Below are positions 27,555 through 37,707 of a stretch of DNA of 64,000 bases, piece by piece. The notes under the pieces are model-generated. The model ran no database searches, had not been told where the DNA came from, and was given only the letters and a program-made list of their open reading frames with translations. This DNA is from Acetivibrio alkalicellulosi. GTDB lineage: Bacteria > Bacillota > Clostridia > Acetivibrionales > Acetivibrionaceae. A program made the position numbers and the translations under genes. The DNA lies in NCBI GenBank assembly GCA_008125075.1, contig VLTH01000002.1:547105-611104 (forward strand), written 5' to 3'. Positions within the stretch are counted from its first letter, which is position 1. Every line of letters begins with the position of its first letter.

Positions 27555-27656
27555 CTGGCGGAATATTACTCCCACGTCTCAATGTGCCTTGTCTGACATC
27601 AAATAAGAATTGTGGTGAGATTGTACCGTAAGTTATACTCTCAGTATTCCTGAAAA
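27555..27656. repeat. Copy of the ACTTCCACTTTTCAC palindromic element between gdpP and rplI
   Basis: Directly after the gdpP stop: GGAATATTACTCCCACG, centre GACATCAAATAAGAATTG, then GTGAGATTGTACCGTAAGTTAT and AGTATTCC. The ends GGAATA / TATTCC are also inverted. It sits inside an apparent operon. Confidence 0.6.
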
Positions 27657-27698
27657 GGTATAAATTTTGAAATATATAAGTTTAAGGAGAGATGGTAT

Positions 27699-28151
27699 AT
27701 GAAGGTGATATTAAAAGAAGATGTAAAGGGTTTGGGGAAAAAAGAAGAACTAGTTAATGTTAATGATGGGTATGCTAGAAACTTTTTGTTTCCAAAAGGT
27801 TTGGCAGTAGAGGCAAATGCTCAAAATATGAATGTTATGAAAACTAGGAAGGAAGCTGAAAAGTCTAGGAAAGACAGGGAATTGGCACAGGCAAAGGAGT
27901 TAGTAGAGAAACTTAAAAAAATTGAAATATTATTTAAGGTCAAAGCAGGTGAAAATGGGAAATTGTTTGGTTCAATAACCAGTAAAGATGTTTGTGATCA
28001 GTTAAAAAAGAAACATAAAATTGATATTGATAAAAAGAAAATTGTAATTTCAGATTCCATTAAGTCATTAGGAACATATGAAGCAGAAATAAAGCTATAC
28101 CCTACAGTGATAGGCAAGCTAACGGTTAAGGTTTTGCCGGAAGAAAACTAA
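27699..28151 (+). CDS. rplI: 50S ribosomal protein L9
   Basis: 150 residues starting [21 protein letters not shown]. The signature [14 protein letters not shown] is present, followed by the long connecting helix and the C-terminal domain ([16 protein letters not shown]). A strong AAGGAGAG ribosome site precedes the ATG. It is followed by dnaB 26 bases later. Confidence 0.97.
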   Translation: MKVILKEDVKGLGKKEELVNVNDGYARNFLFPKGLAVEANAQNMNVMKTRKEAEKSRKDRELAQAKELVEKLKKIEILFKVKAGENGKLFGSITSKDVCDQLKKKHKIDIDKKKIVISDSIKSLGTYEAEIKLYPTVIGKLTVKVLPEEN

Positions 28152-28177
28152 TATTTAAGTAATTGAGGGATATGAAT

Positions 28178-29515
28178 ATGGACTTAGGTTCATTGGGCAG
28201 AATACCACCTCAGAATATGGAGGCGGAACAATCTGTCTTAGGATGCGCTCTTTTAGATAAAGAGGTATTAGCAAGTATAACTGAGATAATAAGTGGTTCT
28301 GACTTTTATAGAGAAGATCATAAAGAAATTTTTGAAGCAGTTTTAGATCTCTTTGAAAGAGGAGAACCTATTGATTTAATAACTGTATCTGAACAGCTTA
28401 AAATAAGAGGAACTTTTGATAGCATAGGTGGTTTAGAATATATTACTAGTTTAGTGAATGCAGTGCCTACTACGGCAAATGCTAAACACTATGCTAAAAT
28501 TGTAGAGGAAAAATCTATTTTAAGAAGATTGATAAAAGCTTCTACGGAAATAGTAAATATGGGATATGAGGCTTCTGAAGAGGTTGCATATGTATTAGAT
28601 AAAGCAGAGAAAAGTATTTTTGATATTCTTCAAAACAGGAACACCCAGGGATTTGTTCCAATTAAAGATGTGCTTATCGAAACATTTGACAGGTTAGAAG
28701 AGCTTTATAACAATAAAGGACACGTTACAGGAATTCCCACTGGGTTTTTAGACTTGGACCATAAGACAGCTGGCCTTCAAAATTCTGACTTGGTTTTGAT
28801 TGCAGCTAGACCTGCTATGGGTAAAACTTCATTTGTGTTGAATATTGCACAACATGCTGCAATTCATGCAAGAGTGCCTGTAGCTATATTTAGTCTTGAA
28901 ATGTCAAAAGAGCAGTTAGTTAACAGGATGCTCTGCTGCGAGGCTATGGTAGATGCACAGAGAATGAGAACAGGAAAGCTTGAAGACGACGATTGGCAAA
29001 AAGTTGCACGTGCTTTAGGTCCTATGTCAGAAGCACCTATATACATAGATGACACTCCTGGAACGTCAGCTATGGAAATAAGGGCAAAGTGCAGAAGATT
29101 AAAAATTGAAAAGAATTTAGGATTAGTTATAATAGACTATTTGCAGCTTATGCAGGGAAGAGGAAAAAATGAAAGCAGGCAGCAGGAAATATCTGAAATA
29201 TCAAGATCACTAAAAATACTTGCAAAAGAAATAAATGTACCTGTACTGACATTGTCACAGCTTAGCCGTGCTCCTGAACTTAGGTCAGATCACAGGCCTA
29301 TATTAAGTGATCTGAGAGAATCTGGAGCTATAGAGCAGGATGCAGACATTGTAACATTTCTGTATAGAGATGATTATTACAATCCTGAAACAGAAAAAAA
29401 GAACATAGCTGAGGTGATAATTGCAAAACATAGAAGTGGATCAACAGGAACTGTAGAATTGGCTTGGCTAGGACAATACACTAAGTTTGCTAATTTAGAA
29501 AAATTCAGAGAATAG
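28178..29515 (+). CDS. dnaB: Replicative DNA helicase DnaB
   Basis: Hexameric helicase of the replication fork, 445 residues. The N-terminal domain starts GRIPPQNMEAEQSVLG. The RecA-like domain has Walker A ARPAMGKTSF, FSLEMSKEQL (H1a/H2 region), LGLVIIDYLQLM for Walker B, and the H3/H4 motifs LSQLSRAPE and SDLRESGAIEQDADIV. The start is placed at ATG 28178, 7 bases after GAGGGA; in-frame TTG 28163 and ATG 28172 sit too close to or before that site. No intein is present. Confidence 0.96.
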   Translation: MDLGSLGRIPPQNMEAEQSVLGCALLDKEVLASITEIISGSDFYREDHKEIFEAVLDLFERGEPIDLITVSEQLKIRGTFDSIGGLEYITSLVNAVPTTANAKHYAKIVEEKSILRRLIKASTEIVNMGYEASEEVAYVLDKAEKSIFDILQNRNTQGFVPIKDVLIETFDRLEELYNNKGHVTGIPTGFLDLDHKTAGLQNSDLVLIAARPAMGKTSFVLNIAQHAAIHARVPVAIFSLEMSKEQLVNRMLCCEAMVDAQRMRTGKLEDDDWQKVARALGPMSEAPIYIDDTPGTSAMEIRAKCRRLKIEKNLGLVIIDYLQLMQGRGKNESRQQEISEISRSLKILAKEINVPVLTLSQLSRAPELRSDHRPILSDLRESGAIEQDADIVTFLYRDDYYNPETEKKNIAEVIIAKHRSGSTGTVELAWLGQYTKFANLEKFRE

Positions 29516-29526
29516 GTAATAATTAT

Positions 29527-30924
29527 ATGGTTGAAAGAGTTTTAAAGTACATAGAAAAAAATAGTTTAATTAATGTTGGAGAAAAATTAATAGTAGGTTT
29601 GTCAGGTGGGCCTGATTCTGTTTGCCTTATTCATATTCTGAAAGTTCTTAAGGATTGTCTGTCAATAAAGATTTTTGCAGTTCATATAAATCATATGTTA
29701 AGGGGGATTGAGTCAGAGGAAGATGAAAAATATGTTAAAATCCTTTGTGAAAAATTGAATATTCCCCTTAAGATTGAGCATATCAATTTAAATAAGATTG
29801 CAAAAGATAATAAATTATCTATTGAAGAGGCTGGAAGGGAAGAGAGGTATAAAATCTTTAACGCCTTTAGTCAAAAAATAGGAGCAGATAAAATTGCTGT
29901 GGCACACAACAAAAATGATCAGGCAGAAACAGTTCTTATGAACATAATAAGAGGTACAGGACTATATGGGCTAAAGGGGATGGATGCTAGAAGAGATAAT
30001 ATTATAAGACCTCTTCTTGACATTGAAAGATCTGAAATTGAAAATTATTGCAATGAGCATAAATTAATGCCCCAAATTGACAGCACTAATTTAAAAAATA
30101 TTTATACTCGAAACAGAATAAGGCTTGATTTGATACCATATATAAATGAGATGTTTGATGGAGATATTGTGCAAAAAATCATTAAGATGTCGGACATTGT
30201 TAGGTGTGAAAACGTTTTTATTGAAGACCATGTAGAAAAATTATATGAACAAGTTTTAGTAGAAAGCAAGGATAGTGAAATAATATTAGACTTAGAAACA
30301 ATAAAGACAGGTCATGTTGCGTTAAGGCGAAGAGTTTTAAGAAAATCAATTAACCAAGTTGCTGGCTCTTTAAAGGGAATAGAAAATAAACATATTGAGG
30401 ACATAATAGATTTAGTTGAGCATGGAGGGGTAGGTGCTATGATTCACCTGCCAAATAAGATAAGAATAAAAAAATCATATAAAACTATAAAAATATATTT
30501 GTATAAAAAACCACATCAAATTCCCCGATATAATAAAAAAGTAAATATACCAGGGGACACAGTGATTGAGGAAGATGGGATACTACTAAGAGCTGAGGTA
30601 ATTGACAATACAGGAATTGATAATTATAAAAATAATAAAAATAGTTCTAGCCTTCAGTATTTTGATTATGAAAGTCTAATAGAGGGAATAAATATAAGAA
30701 AGAGAGATAATGGGGATAAATTTAAGCCTTTAAATTCAAATGGAACAAAAAAACTTAAGGAATATTTTATTGATAATAAAATACCACAAGAAATAAGAGA
30801 TACAATTCCTCTAATTTCTAAGGGCAATGAAATAGTGTGGATAATTGGATATAGAATTAATGATAAATATAAGGTAACTGAAAACACTAAAAAAGTATTA
30901 AAACTTCAAGTGTTAAGGAAATAG
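29527..30924 (+). CDS. tilS: tRNA(Ile)-lysidine synthase
   Basis: Attaches lysine to C34 of the CAU-anticodon tRNA-Ile so that it reads AUA. The 465-residue protein has the PP-loop SGGPDS near residues 25-30, HINHMLRG and the EEAGREERY segment, HNKNDQAETVLMNIIRGTGLYGLKG, and a C-terminal substrate-binding domain (~380-465) with RKRDNGDKFKPLNSNGTKKLKEYFID. It lies 11 bases after dnaB and upstream of hpt and ftsH, the usual Firmicutes tilS-hpt-ftsH block. Confidence 0.96.
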   Translation: MVERVLKYIEKNSLINVGEKLIVGLSGGPDSVCLIHILKVLKDCLSIKIFAVHINHMLRGIESEEDEKYVKILCEKLNIPLKIEHINLNKIAKDNKLSIEEAGREERYKIFNAFSQKIGADKIAVAHNKNDQAETVLMNIIRGTGLYGLKGMDARRDNIIRPLLDIERSEIENYCNEHKLMPQIDSTNLKNIYTRNRIRLDLIPYINEMFDGDIVQKIIKMSDIVRCENVFIEDHVEKLYEQVLVESKDSEIILDLETIKTGHVALRRRVLRKSINQVAGSLKGIENKHIEDIIDLVEHGGVGAMIHLPNKIRIKKSYKTIKIYLYKKPHQIPRYNKKVNIPGDTVIEEDGILLRAEVIDNTGIDNYKNNKNSSSLQYFDYESLIEGINIRKRDNGDKFKPLNSNGTKKLKEYFIDNKIPQEIRDTIPLISKGNEIVWIIGYRINDKYKVTENTKKVLKLQVLRK

Positions 30925-31008
30925 TAGTGGAAGTTATATTTTTGGCAATTATAATTATGCATTAAAAAGCCAAACTAGTTATACTTAACAAAAAAATAGG
31001 AGGAAGGT

Positions 31009-31551
31009 ATGGTTGAGGATATTCAGGAAGTCCTTATTAGCAGGGAACAATTAAAAGAAAGCGCAAAAAAACTAGGTGAAAGAATTTCACTAGATTACGC
31101 AGGAAAAAGTGTTGTTTTAATTGGAGTTTTAAAAGGAGGTGTTGTTTTTTTTGCTGATTTAATAAGAGAGATAACCATACCTCTAGATATGGATTTTATA
31201 TCTGTTTCAAGCTATGGACATTCTACTCGCTCATCTGGAGTGGTTCGTATAATAAAAGATATTGATATTGATATAATGGGAAAGCACGTTCTTATTGTTG
31301 AAGATCTTGTGGACTCTGGACTTACCTTAAGATACTTAAAAGATCTTTTTAAAGGAAGAGGACCTGCTGATGTTAAATGTTGTACGGCTCTTGATAAACC
31401 ATCGAGAAGAGAAGTGGATATTGAAATTGAATATAAGGGAATAATAATACCTGATAAGTTTGTTGTAGGTTATGGATTAGACTATGGAGGCAAATATAGA
31501 AATTTACCTGATGTATGTGTTTTACATCCATCAAAGTATGAAATATATTAA
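31009..31551 (+). CDS. hpt: Hypoxanthine phosphoribosyltransferase
   Basis: Purine salvage enzyme making IMP or GMP from the base and PRPP. The 180-residue protein has the PRPP-binding motif VLIVEDLVDSGLTL, the early KGGVVFFADL loop, and the flexible-loop SSYG segment. The C-terminal VGYGLDYGGKYRNLP is typical. An AGGAGGAAGG ribosome site precedes the ATG. The tilS-hpt-ftsH order is conserved in Firmicutes. Confidence 0.97.
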   Translation: MVEDIQEVLISREQLKESAKKLGERISLDYAGKSVVLIGVLKGGVVFFADLIREITIPLDMDFISVSSYGHSTRSSGVVRIIKDIDIDIMGKHVLIVEDLVDSGLTLRYLKDLFKGRGPADVKCCTALDKPSRREVDIEIEYKGIIIPDKFVVGYGLDYGGKYRNLPDVCVLHPSKYEIY

Positions 31552-31764
31552 AAATATCAATTTTAATAATTTTTATATTGATTTTTTGTTGTATTTATAG
31601 AATAATTGTTGTAGTATGGTTAATTATTAGGCAAAATGCACATGCTATTTGTTTTTTTGAAAAAGGGCACATGTGTAGAGGCATTTACTATGTTGTCTGG
31701 TGTTAAATAAATGTATAGGTTTTAAGAGTATTTGATGTTGTATAAGTTTAAGGAGGGAAGCTAT

Positions 31765-33564
31765 TTGAAACACTTTAAAAATATGAGCTTTTATATTGTA
31801 CTATTTGTAATACTACTTCTGGTTCTAATGATAGCCCAGGGCGGCGGAAAACCTAAGGATATGATTTATTCTGATCTTATTATAGAAGTTCAAAAGGATA
31901 ATGTAGAGAAAATTGTACTTGAAGGAAATAAAGCTACTGTAAGAATGAGAAATGAGGAATTAAAGACTGTTTATATACCTGATGTGCAATTGTTTTCTAC
32001 GGAAATCAAAGAATTTTACAGTGTAGAAAATCGATTACAATATGACTTTGAACAACCCCCTACACCACCTTGGTGGGTTGCAATGATACCAACTGTAGGG
32101 CTTATTGTTATATTTGTGCTATTCTGGCTGTTTTTTCTTCAGCAGTCCCAAGGTGGAGGAGGAAACAGGGTAATGTCATTTGGCAAAAGCAGGGCTAAGA
32201 TGACTGTTGATGATAAAAAGAAAGTAACTTTTAATGATGTGGCCGGAGCAAATGAAGAAAAAGAGGAATTACAGGAAATAGTAGAGTTTTTAAAACAACC
32301 CAAGAAATTTGTTGAATTAGGTGCAAGAATACCTAAAGGAGTTCTTTTGGTTGGACCTCCTGGTACTGGTAAAACCCTTTTGGCAAAAGCCGTTTCAGGT
32401 GAAGCAGGAGTACCTTTTTTTAGTATCAGTGGTTCTGACTTTGTTGAAATGTTTGTTGGTGTAGGAGCATCTAGGGTAAGAGACCTTTTTGAACAGGCAA
32501 AAAAGAATGCACCATGTATAATTTTTATAGATGAAATTGATGCTGTGGGAAGACATAGAGGAGCAGGATTAGGCGGCGGACATGATGAACGTGAACAAAC
32601 GTTAAATCAATTGCTTGTTGAAATGGATGGATTTGGTGTTAATGAAGGAGTAATTATTCTTGCAGCAACAAACAGGCCTGATATTTTAGACCCAGCCCTT
32701 TTAAGACCAGGAAGATTTGACAGAAGAGTAGTGGTAGGGCTTCCTGACATAAAGGGAAGAGAAGAGATATTAAAGGTTCATGCAAGAGGAAAGCCATTAT
32801 CAGAAGATGTAATGCTTGATGATTTGGCAAAGAGTACCCCAGGATTTACTGGTGCTGACCTTGAAAATCTTTTAAATGAAGCAGCACTTTTGGCAGCAAG
32901 AAATAACAAGAATAAAATAACCATGGGTGAAATAAAAGAAGCTGTCTTTAAGGTTGTTATGGGGCCTGAAAAGAAAAGTAGAGTAATGAGTGAAAAAGAA
33001 AAGAAACTTACAGCTTATCATGAAGCAGGTCATGCAATGGCTATTAAGTTTGTATCAACAACTGATAAAGTAGACAGGATATCAATTATACCATCAGGTA
33101 TGGCAGGTGGGTTTACGGCTTTTAAACCTGATGAAGACAAGAATTATAATACAAAAGCTCATCTCTTAGAAAGGATTGTTGTGGCGTTAGGAGGAAGAGC
33201 AGCAGAGGAGCTTGTATTAGGGGAAATAAGCACAGGAGCTTATGGAGACTTGAAGACTGCAAATGGAGTTGCTAGAAGTATGATAACAAAATATGGCATG
33301 AGTAAAGAATTAGGAAATCTTATATTTGGAAACGATAACGAAGAGGTATTTATTGGAAGAGACTTTGCTCAGGCAAGAAATTATAGCGAAGAAGTAGCGG
33401 CACAGATTGACAGGGAAGTAAAGCATATAATTGACTCTTGCTATGATAATATAATAAAAATATTAAGTGACAATATCAATAAGCTTCATGTAATTGCAAC
33501 TACATTGATTGAAAAAGAAAAAATAGATGGACAGGAGTTCGAAGAACTTCTTGCAAAAGTATAA
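31765..33564 (+). CDS. ftsH: ATP-dependent zinc metalloprotease FtsH
   Basis: Membrane-anchored AAA+ protease for quality control, 599 residues from this start. Two membrane helices (~8-25 and ~98-120) flank a small external domain. Walker A GPPGTGKT lies at ~197-204, Walker [12 protein letters not shown] and the second region of homology [18 protein letters not shown] follow, and the zinc site HEAGH is at 419-423. The start is placed at TTG 31765 because AAGGAGGG lies 7 bases before it; the in-frame ATG at 31732 has no ribosome site and would add 11 untypical residues. Two terminator-like hairpins follow. Confidence 0.96.
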   Translation: MKHFKNMSFYIVLFVILLLVLMIAQGGGKPKDMIYSDLIIEVQKDNVEKIVLEGNKATVRMRNEELKTVYIPDVQLFSTEIKEFYSVENRLQYDFEQPPTPPWWVAMIPTVGLIVIFVLFWLFFLQQSQGGGGNRVMSFGKSRAKMTVDDKKKVTFNDVAGANEEKEELQEIVEFLKQPKKFVELGARIPKGVLLVGPPGTGKTLLAKAVSGEAGVPFFSISGSDFVEMFVGVGASRVRDLFEQAKKNAPCIIFIDEIDAVGRHRGAGLGGGHDEREQTLNQLLVEMDGFGVNEGVIILAATNRPDILDPALLRPGRFDRRVVVGLPDIKGREEILKVHARGKPLSEDVMLDDLAKSTPGFTGADLENLLNEAALLAARNNKNKITMGEIKEAVFKVVMGPEKKSRVMSEKEKKLTAYHEAGHAMAIKFVSTTDKVDRISIIPSGMAGGFTAFKPDEDKNYNTKAHLLERIVVALGGRAAEELVLGEISTGAYGDLKTANGVARSMITKYGMSKELGNLIFGNDNEEVFIGRDFAQARNYSEEVAAQIDREVKHIIDSCYDNIIKILSDNINKLHVIATTLIEKEKIDGQEFEELLAKV

Positions 33565-33648
33565 ATTACAATAAATAGTTAAAATAATTTTTAAATTTAG
33601 AAGTTTTTATAATTGTAACAATTAATTTTATTTTGAATATTATAAAAT

Positions 33649-33677
33649 AAAAAACTACCTGAAAGGGGTAGTTTTTT
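33649..33677 (+). terminator. Terminator after ftsH
   Basis: The stem AAAAAACTACC / GGTAGTTTTTT with a short loop begins ~85 bases after the ftsH stop. Confidence 0.85.
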
Positions 33678-33710
33678 ATTTATTAAAGTCTTGGAACAAA
33701 GTGAAAGACT

Positions 33711-33752
33711 TAAAAGCTAAGGGGCTGGATGACCTAAGCTTTTTTTTTTATC
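33711..33752 (+). terminator. Second terminator, member of the repeated module
   Basis: The stem AAAAGCT.AGG / CCT.AGCTTTT ends in nine T. Its left flank (GAAAGACTTAAAAGC) matches the terminator at 23933. Confidence 0.75.
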
Positions 33753-34136
33753 AGATACACAAGATTACTTTTTACGTAAATGGATCTGCCTCAAAATCTT
33801 AAAAAATTTTCGCTTAATTGCTAGGATTCATTGAAGTTACAGAAATAACCTTGGTAAGTTCTCAAATTATAAGCTAATATGGATATATTTGCTTGCGTTA
33901 TGGACTAAATCATACTATAATATAATAATCTATTAGTACTAATAATCATTATATTACAGATAAAAATAAGGGCTGACTAGTAGAGATTCAACAGTAAACG
34001 TATTCTTCTATAATAGGGTGTTTGCGTAAAATGTATGACGAGAATCATATATTTATTTATCTATACAGTTGATATCTCTAAAAAATTTGTAGCCTTTGAT
34101 ATATATCACTAATTTTATATTTAGGAGGAGAAGAAT
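33753..34136. other. Long AT-rich leader of the SLH-protein gene
   Basis: There is no ORF. ACAGTTGATATCTCTA at ~34070-34085 matches one arm of the palindrome at 37044-37145, on the far side of the gene. The ribosome site GGAGGAG lies just before the ATG at 34137. I could not pick a single convincing promoter. Confidence 0.45.
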
Positions 34137-37007
34137 ATGAAGAAAAAAATTGTAGTTTTTATGACTATGATATGTATGCTGCTTCAAATAGTAGCTATTA
34201 CAAATGCTTTAGAAGAATCTAGTAAGGTTTTTTCTGATATTGAGGGACATTGGTGTCAGGAGACTATAGAAAAGTTTACTGAAAATAACTGGATTAGCGG
34301 ATATGACGATAAGCTTTTTAGACCAGATAACTATATAACAAGAGCTGAATTTACTGTTATAGTAATAAATATGCTTGATAAAATGGATGAAAATACAAAT
34401 TGTAACTTTGACGATGTAGACATGGACAGTTGGTATTATAGTGCTATAGCATCCTCAGTTGCAAATAAATACATACAGGGTTACCCTGACAAAACCTTTA
34501 AACCAAATAGCAAAATTAGCAGGCAAGAGGTAGTAGTTTTTCTTCGAAATGTATTTAACATAGATTCTATAAATAGTGAAACCGACATTGTATTCGAAGA
34601 TTATGAAACATTTCCTAATTGGTCACGTGATTGCATTATGGCACTGGCATCCCATAAATATATAAACGGATATGAGGATGGAACCTTTAAACCTTTCAAT
34701 TTTTGCACAAGAGCAGAAGCAATAAAAATGCTAGATTTAGTAAATGAAGACTTTAAAAATGAATCTGAAAAAGAAACAGCAACTCAAACTTTTGATCCAA
34801 ATACTGAGCCAAGTCCAACACCAACATTAATACCAGTTTATATTCCACCATCAAAACCAAGTTCACAAGGTACAAGCACACCTACAAGCACACCTACAAG
34901 CACACCTACAAGCACACCTACAAGCACACCTACAAGCACACCTACAAGTACGCCTGCAAGTACACCTACAAGTACTCCTGTGCCAGAAGACGGAATAGTT
35001 ATAGTTAAATCAGTAGATAAAGAGGGTTCAGTTTTAAGTAATACAGAAGTTACCCTAATTATAACTGGTACAGATCTAATTTATAAAGTAACTACTGACG
35101 AAGAAGGTATAGCTTCATTTGATAAGATACCCTTTAATAAAAACTTTATTTTAACTGCAGTTAATGGAGATTTAATTGGTTCTACAGAAGGTTCAATAAA
35201 TATATTACAAAAAGAAAAAAGTTTTAATGTTGCTCTTTCACTTCCGGGAAGTGGTGAAGTTAGTGGTTTAATATTACTGAATACTGGCGAGATAGTTCCG
35301 AATGCTGTTGTTACAATTCACTTTGCTCAAACCGATTCAACAGCAACTACTATTTCTGATGAATATGGTTTTTATAAACTAGAAGGAGTTCCTACAGAGG
35401 GATCATTAATGCTTACAGCTTTTGAACCAAGTTCAAAAGCCTATGGTAATATATTATCATATGTAACAAATAATGAAAACGTAAAACACATAAATATAGA
35501 AATTAAGAAGCCAGATCTAATTCAAGAAACCTTTACTAATGGTAGTTTTTCTGATGGTACATTAGATGGATGGACAGCAACAGGAACTGTAATAATAGTG
35601 CCTAAAGAAGAGGTTTTCCCGACAGAAACAGAACCACCGACAGAAACAGAACCACCGACAGAAACAGAACCACCGACAGAAACAGAACCACCATCAGAAA
35701 CAGAACCACCGACAGAAACAGAACCACCATCAGAAACAGAACCACCATCAGAAACAGAACCACCGACAGAAACAGAACCACCGACAGAAACAGAATCACC
35801 GACAGAAACAGAACCACCATCAGAAACAGAACCACCGACAGAAACAGAACCACCAGCAGAAACAGAACCACCAGCAGAGATGTCAAAAGCAACGTCTACA
35901 AATACTGTTTTAACAGATGATAAAGATATAACTACTTTTTTTCATTCTATTGGCTTAGATACTTTAGAAGAATCTCAAACAGTAGTAATAATGGGATCTG
36001 GTTCTTCAAATGACGGAATAAATAATGGTGAATCAAATAATACACAATCAAGTGGATACGCAGCAATAGTTACAACAGCTGGAGATAATATAGCTATAGG
36101 TTCTTTACAGCAAACATTTAATGTGCCTGACAATGCTGATAGGTTGGTAGGCAGAGTATTATTTGTTTCTGATGAATGGCCTGAATGGTATGGAACTCAA
36201 TACAATGATGCCTACATAGTTGAGTTAATAACGCCTGGTGGTACAAAAGTACTAGCAAAAGGAAATCTTAACAGTTCAGTTTGGTACCCTGGAGTTGCTG
36301 GTTTTAATGGAAAAACAGCAGAAATAAAAGTAGATGTTGATATATCTGCATATGAAGGAAAAGATATAACCCTTAGAATAACTGTTTCAGATGTTGGAGA
36401 TATGATTGTAGATTCAGGTGTTGTTGTATCTGATTTCAAAATAATAAGACAGCCAACGGTACAGTTTTTGGTTCAGCAACCAATTGTGGGTGACAGAACA
36501 GTTATAGACTTTGACAGTGAACGTTCTGTAGGGCATGCTTTTATTCGACTTGATTTGGGAGAGGATGACCAAATATATTATAGAGGGTTTTATCCTAAGG
36601 ATAGTTTAGGAACGAAAGAGATTGCTCTTAAGCAAAATGTGAATGGAATTATTCGAGATGACCAAAATCACTCTTGGGATATTGGGAAAGAATACAAGAT
36701 AACAGAAGACCAAGGGAAAAAAATCTATACCTTCATAAGTACATATTCTAAAAAGTATAACATTGTTGATAACAATTGTACAACATTTGCAGTAGATGCA
36801 TTGAAGGCAGCTGGGATAAGTTCACCGACATCTGAACATAAATGGAAATTACCTCCTGATACAAAAGAAATTGTAGAAGATGGATTGCCAAAGATTATAC
36901 CTGGAAGAGGTACAATTAGTGATTATATAATGAATAGTTTAAACGGTTATACACCTGCCGATGCAGGAGAGGATATTAGAGCATCTGGGGATTATATACT
37001 TCCTTAA
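34137..37007 (+). CDS. SLH-domain surface protein with Thr/Ser/Pro and Glu/Pro repeats and a permuted papain-like C-terminus
   Basis: A 956-residue exported protein. The signal peptide covers ~1-25. Three SLH domains (~33-85, ~93-145, ~155-205) should hold it to the wall: each has the W-Y/C..I..L and G-Y-x-D-x-x-F-x-P pattern with TRAE or SRQE. A TSTP-repeat linker spans ~243-283, two CnaB/regulatory-like beta domains ~285-455, and TETEPP hexapeptide repeats ~495-580. A jelly-roll-like domain lies at ~600-775. The C-terminal ~150 residues contain GHAF (His800) and NNCTTF (Cys881), the order expected of circularly permuted papain/LRAT-like enzymes. Catalysis is inference. The repeats make it prone to length change. 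Confidence 0.8.
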   Translation: MKKKIVVFMTMICMLLQIVAITNALEESSKVFSDIEGHWCQETIEKFTENNWISGYDDKLFRPDNYITRAEFTVIVINMLDKMDENTNCNFDDVDMDSWYYSAIASSVANKYIQGYPDKTFKPNSKISRQEVVVFLRNVFNIDSINSETDIVFEDYETFPNWSRDCIMALASHKYINGYEDGTFKPFNFCTRAEAIKMLDLVNEDFKNESEKETATQTFDPNTEPSPTPTLIPVYIPPSKPSSQGTSTPTSTPTSTPTSTPTSTPTSTPTSTPASTPTSTPVPEDGIVIVKSVDKEGSVLSNTEVTLIITGTDLIYKVTTDEEGIASFDKIPFNKNFILTAVNGDLIGSTEGSINILQKEKSFNVALSLPGSGEVSGLILLNTGEIVPNAVVTIHFAQTDSTATTISDEYGFYKLEGVPTEGSLMLTAFEPSSKAYGNILSYVTNNENVKHINIEIKKPDLIQETFTNGSFSDGTLDGWTATGTVIIVPKEEVFPTETEPPTETEPPTETEPPTETEPPSETEPPTETEPPSETEPPSETEPPTETEPPTETESPTETEPPSETEPPTETEPPAETEPPAEMSKATSTNTVLTDDKDITTFFHSIGLDTLEESQTVVIMGSGSSNDGINNGESNNTQSSGYAAIVTTAGDNIAIGSLQQTFNVPDNADRLVGRVLFVSDEWPEWYGTQYNDAYIVELITPGGTKVLAKGNLNSSVWYPGVAGFNGKTAEIKVDVDISAYEGKDITLRITVSDVGDMIVDSGVVVSDFKIIRQPTVQFLVQQPIVGDRTVIDFDSERSVGHAFIRLDLGEDDQIYYRGFYPKDSLGTKEIALKQNVNGIIRDDQNHSWDIGKEYKITEDQGKKIYTFISTYSKKYNIVDNNCTTFAVDALKAAGISSPTSEHKWKLPPDTKEIVEDGLPKIIPGRGTISDYIMNSLNGYTPADAGEDIRASGDYILP
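34869..34980. repeat. 12-bp tandem repeat coding TSTP
   Basis: ACAAGCACACCT is repeated about nine times, the last copies diverged, within the SLH gene. The unit is a multiple of three, so copy changes keep the frame. Confidence 0.9.
35620..35880. repeat. 18-bp tandem repeat coding TETEPP/SETEPP
   Basis: About fourteen units of CAACCACC-type DNA (ACAGAAACAGAACCACCG) with single-base variants that give T, S or A at one position. The unit length keeps the frame. On the opposite strand this makes a spurious Val/Leu-rich ORF. Confidence 0.9.
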
Positions 37008-37043
37008 GTTAAACTAAAAGTTAATTTATGCATTAATAAATTA

Positions 37044-37145
37044 TAGAGATACCGAACTGTAAAAGTAGGTAAATTCCATAAGATGGTCATTTGATATGAA
37101 ATAAACTTATGAAATTGAATATATATTTACAGTTCGTTATCTCTA
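37044..37145. repeat. ~100-bp inverted-repeat element after the SLH gene
   Basis: The ends AGAGATACCGAACTGTAAA and TTTACAGTTCGTTATCTCT are inverted copies with one mismatch. About 65 AT-rich bases separate them. No ORF. One arm-like sequence is also found before the SLH gene near 34070. It could be a small non-autonomous element or a weak terminator. Confidence 0.6.
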
Positions 37146-37303
37146 AGTTATGAATTACTGAGATGGCAAGAAAAATATTTTAGTCCTTAGCAACTATTAG
37201 TGCTATTATAACTAAGGGTATTTCCTCGCTTTTTAAATCTAAGAATTCTATTAAAATAGGTAAAATTTAATCTTGAAAATTTTTGAGATAGGAGGTATTT
37301 ATC

Positions 37304-37645
37304 TTGAATAAAAAGAAAGTTTTTATAATTGTCATTGTAGTAATATTAATTTTTATTAGTCCAATGGTTTTTAAATACATAAGTAGAACTATTAAAAGTA
37401 GGAATATGACATCAAAAGTAGAATATATTGAAATTCCATCAAAAGGCCAAAAATTCTATATTAAGAAAATAATGATTATTGAACCAGCAGTTTGGAAAGG
37501 GTCGTATGATGGAGTGCTACATTATAAAGATGGAAGAACAATTGAAATAGATGTGAGCTATTATGGCAACTTTTTTGGAATAAAAGGAGAAGAAAGAGGT
37601 TTGTTTTCAAAGGGTGTTTTATATAAATATGAATTATATGAATGA
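37304..37645 (+). CDS. Small membrane-anchored protein of unknown function
   Basis: No family recognised. The 113-residue product has a basic N-terminus (NKKK), a membrane helix at ~6-26 (IIVIVVILIFISPMVF), and a ~85-residue external part with beta-strand character (GSYDGVLHYKDGRTIEIDVSYYG). The start is TTG at 37304, 7 bases after the very strong ribosome site GGAGGT, which supports expression. It lies between the SLH-protein gene and the metK riboswitch and is probably monocistronic. Confidence 0.6.
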   Translation: MNKKKVFIIVIVVILIFISPMVFKYISRTIKSRNMTSKVEYIEIPSKGQKFYIKKIMIIEPAVWKGSYDGVLHYKDGRTIEIDVSYYGNFFGIKGEERGLFSKGVLYKYELYE

Positions 37646-37707
37646 TATGTATAGATGACATTCCATTTTAATAATATGCATCCATGAAAAAAAATTTAAT
37701 AAAATTC

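Noticed and set aside
33753-34136. Riboswitch (for example c-di-GMP type) in the SLH leader
   Set aside because: No core motif of a known class was found; only AT-rich DNA and one repeat arm.
34869-34980. Possible CRISPR-like array
   Set aside because: The repeats are contiguous 12-mers without spacers and code TSTP in frame.
35602-35892. 96-residue minus-strand Val/Leu-rich ORF
   Set aside because: Shadow of the TETEPP repeat tract of the SLH protein.
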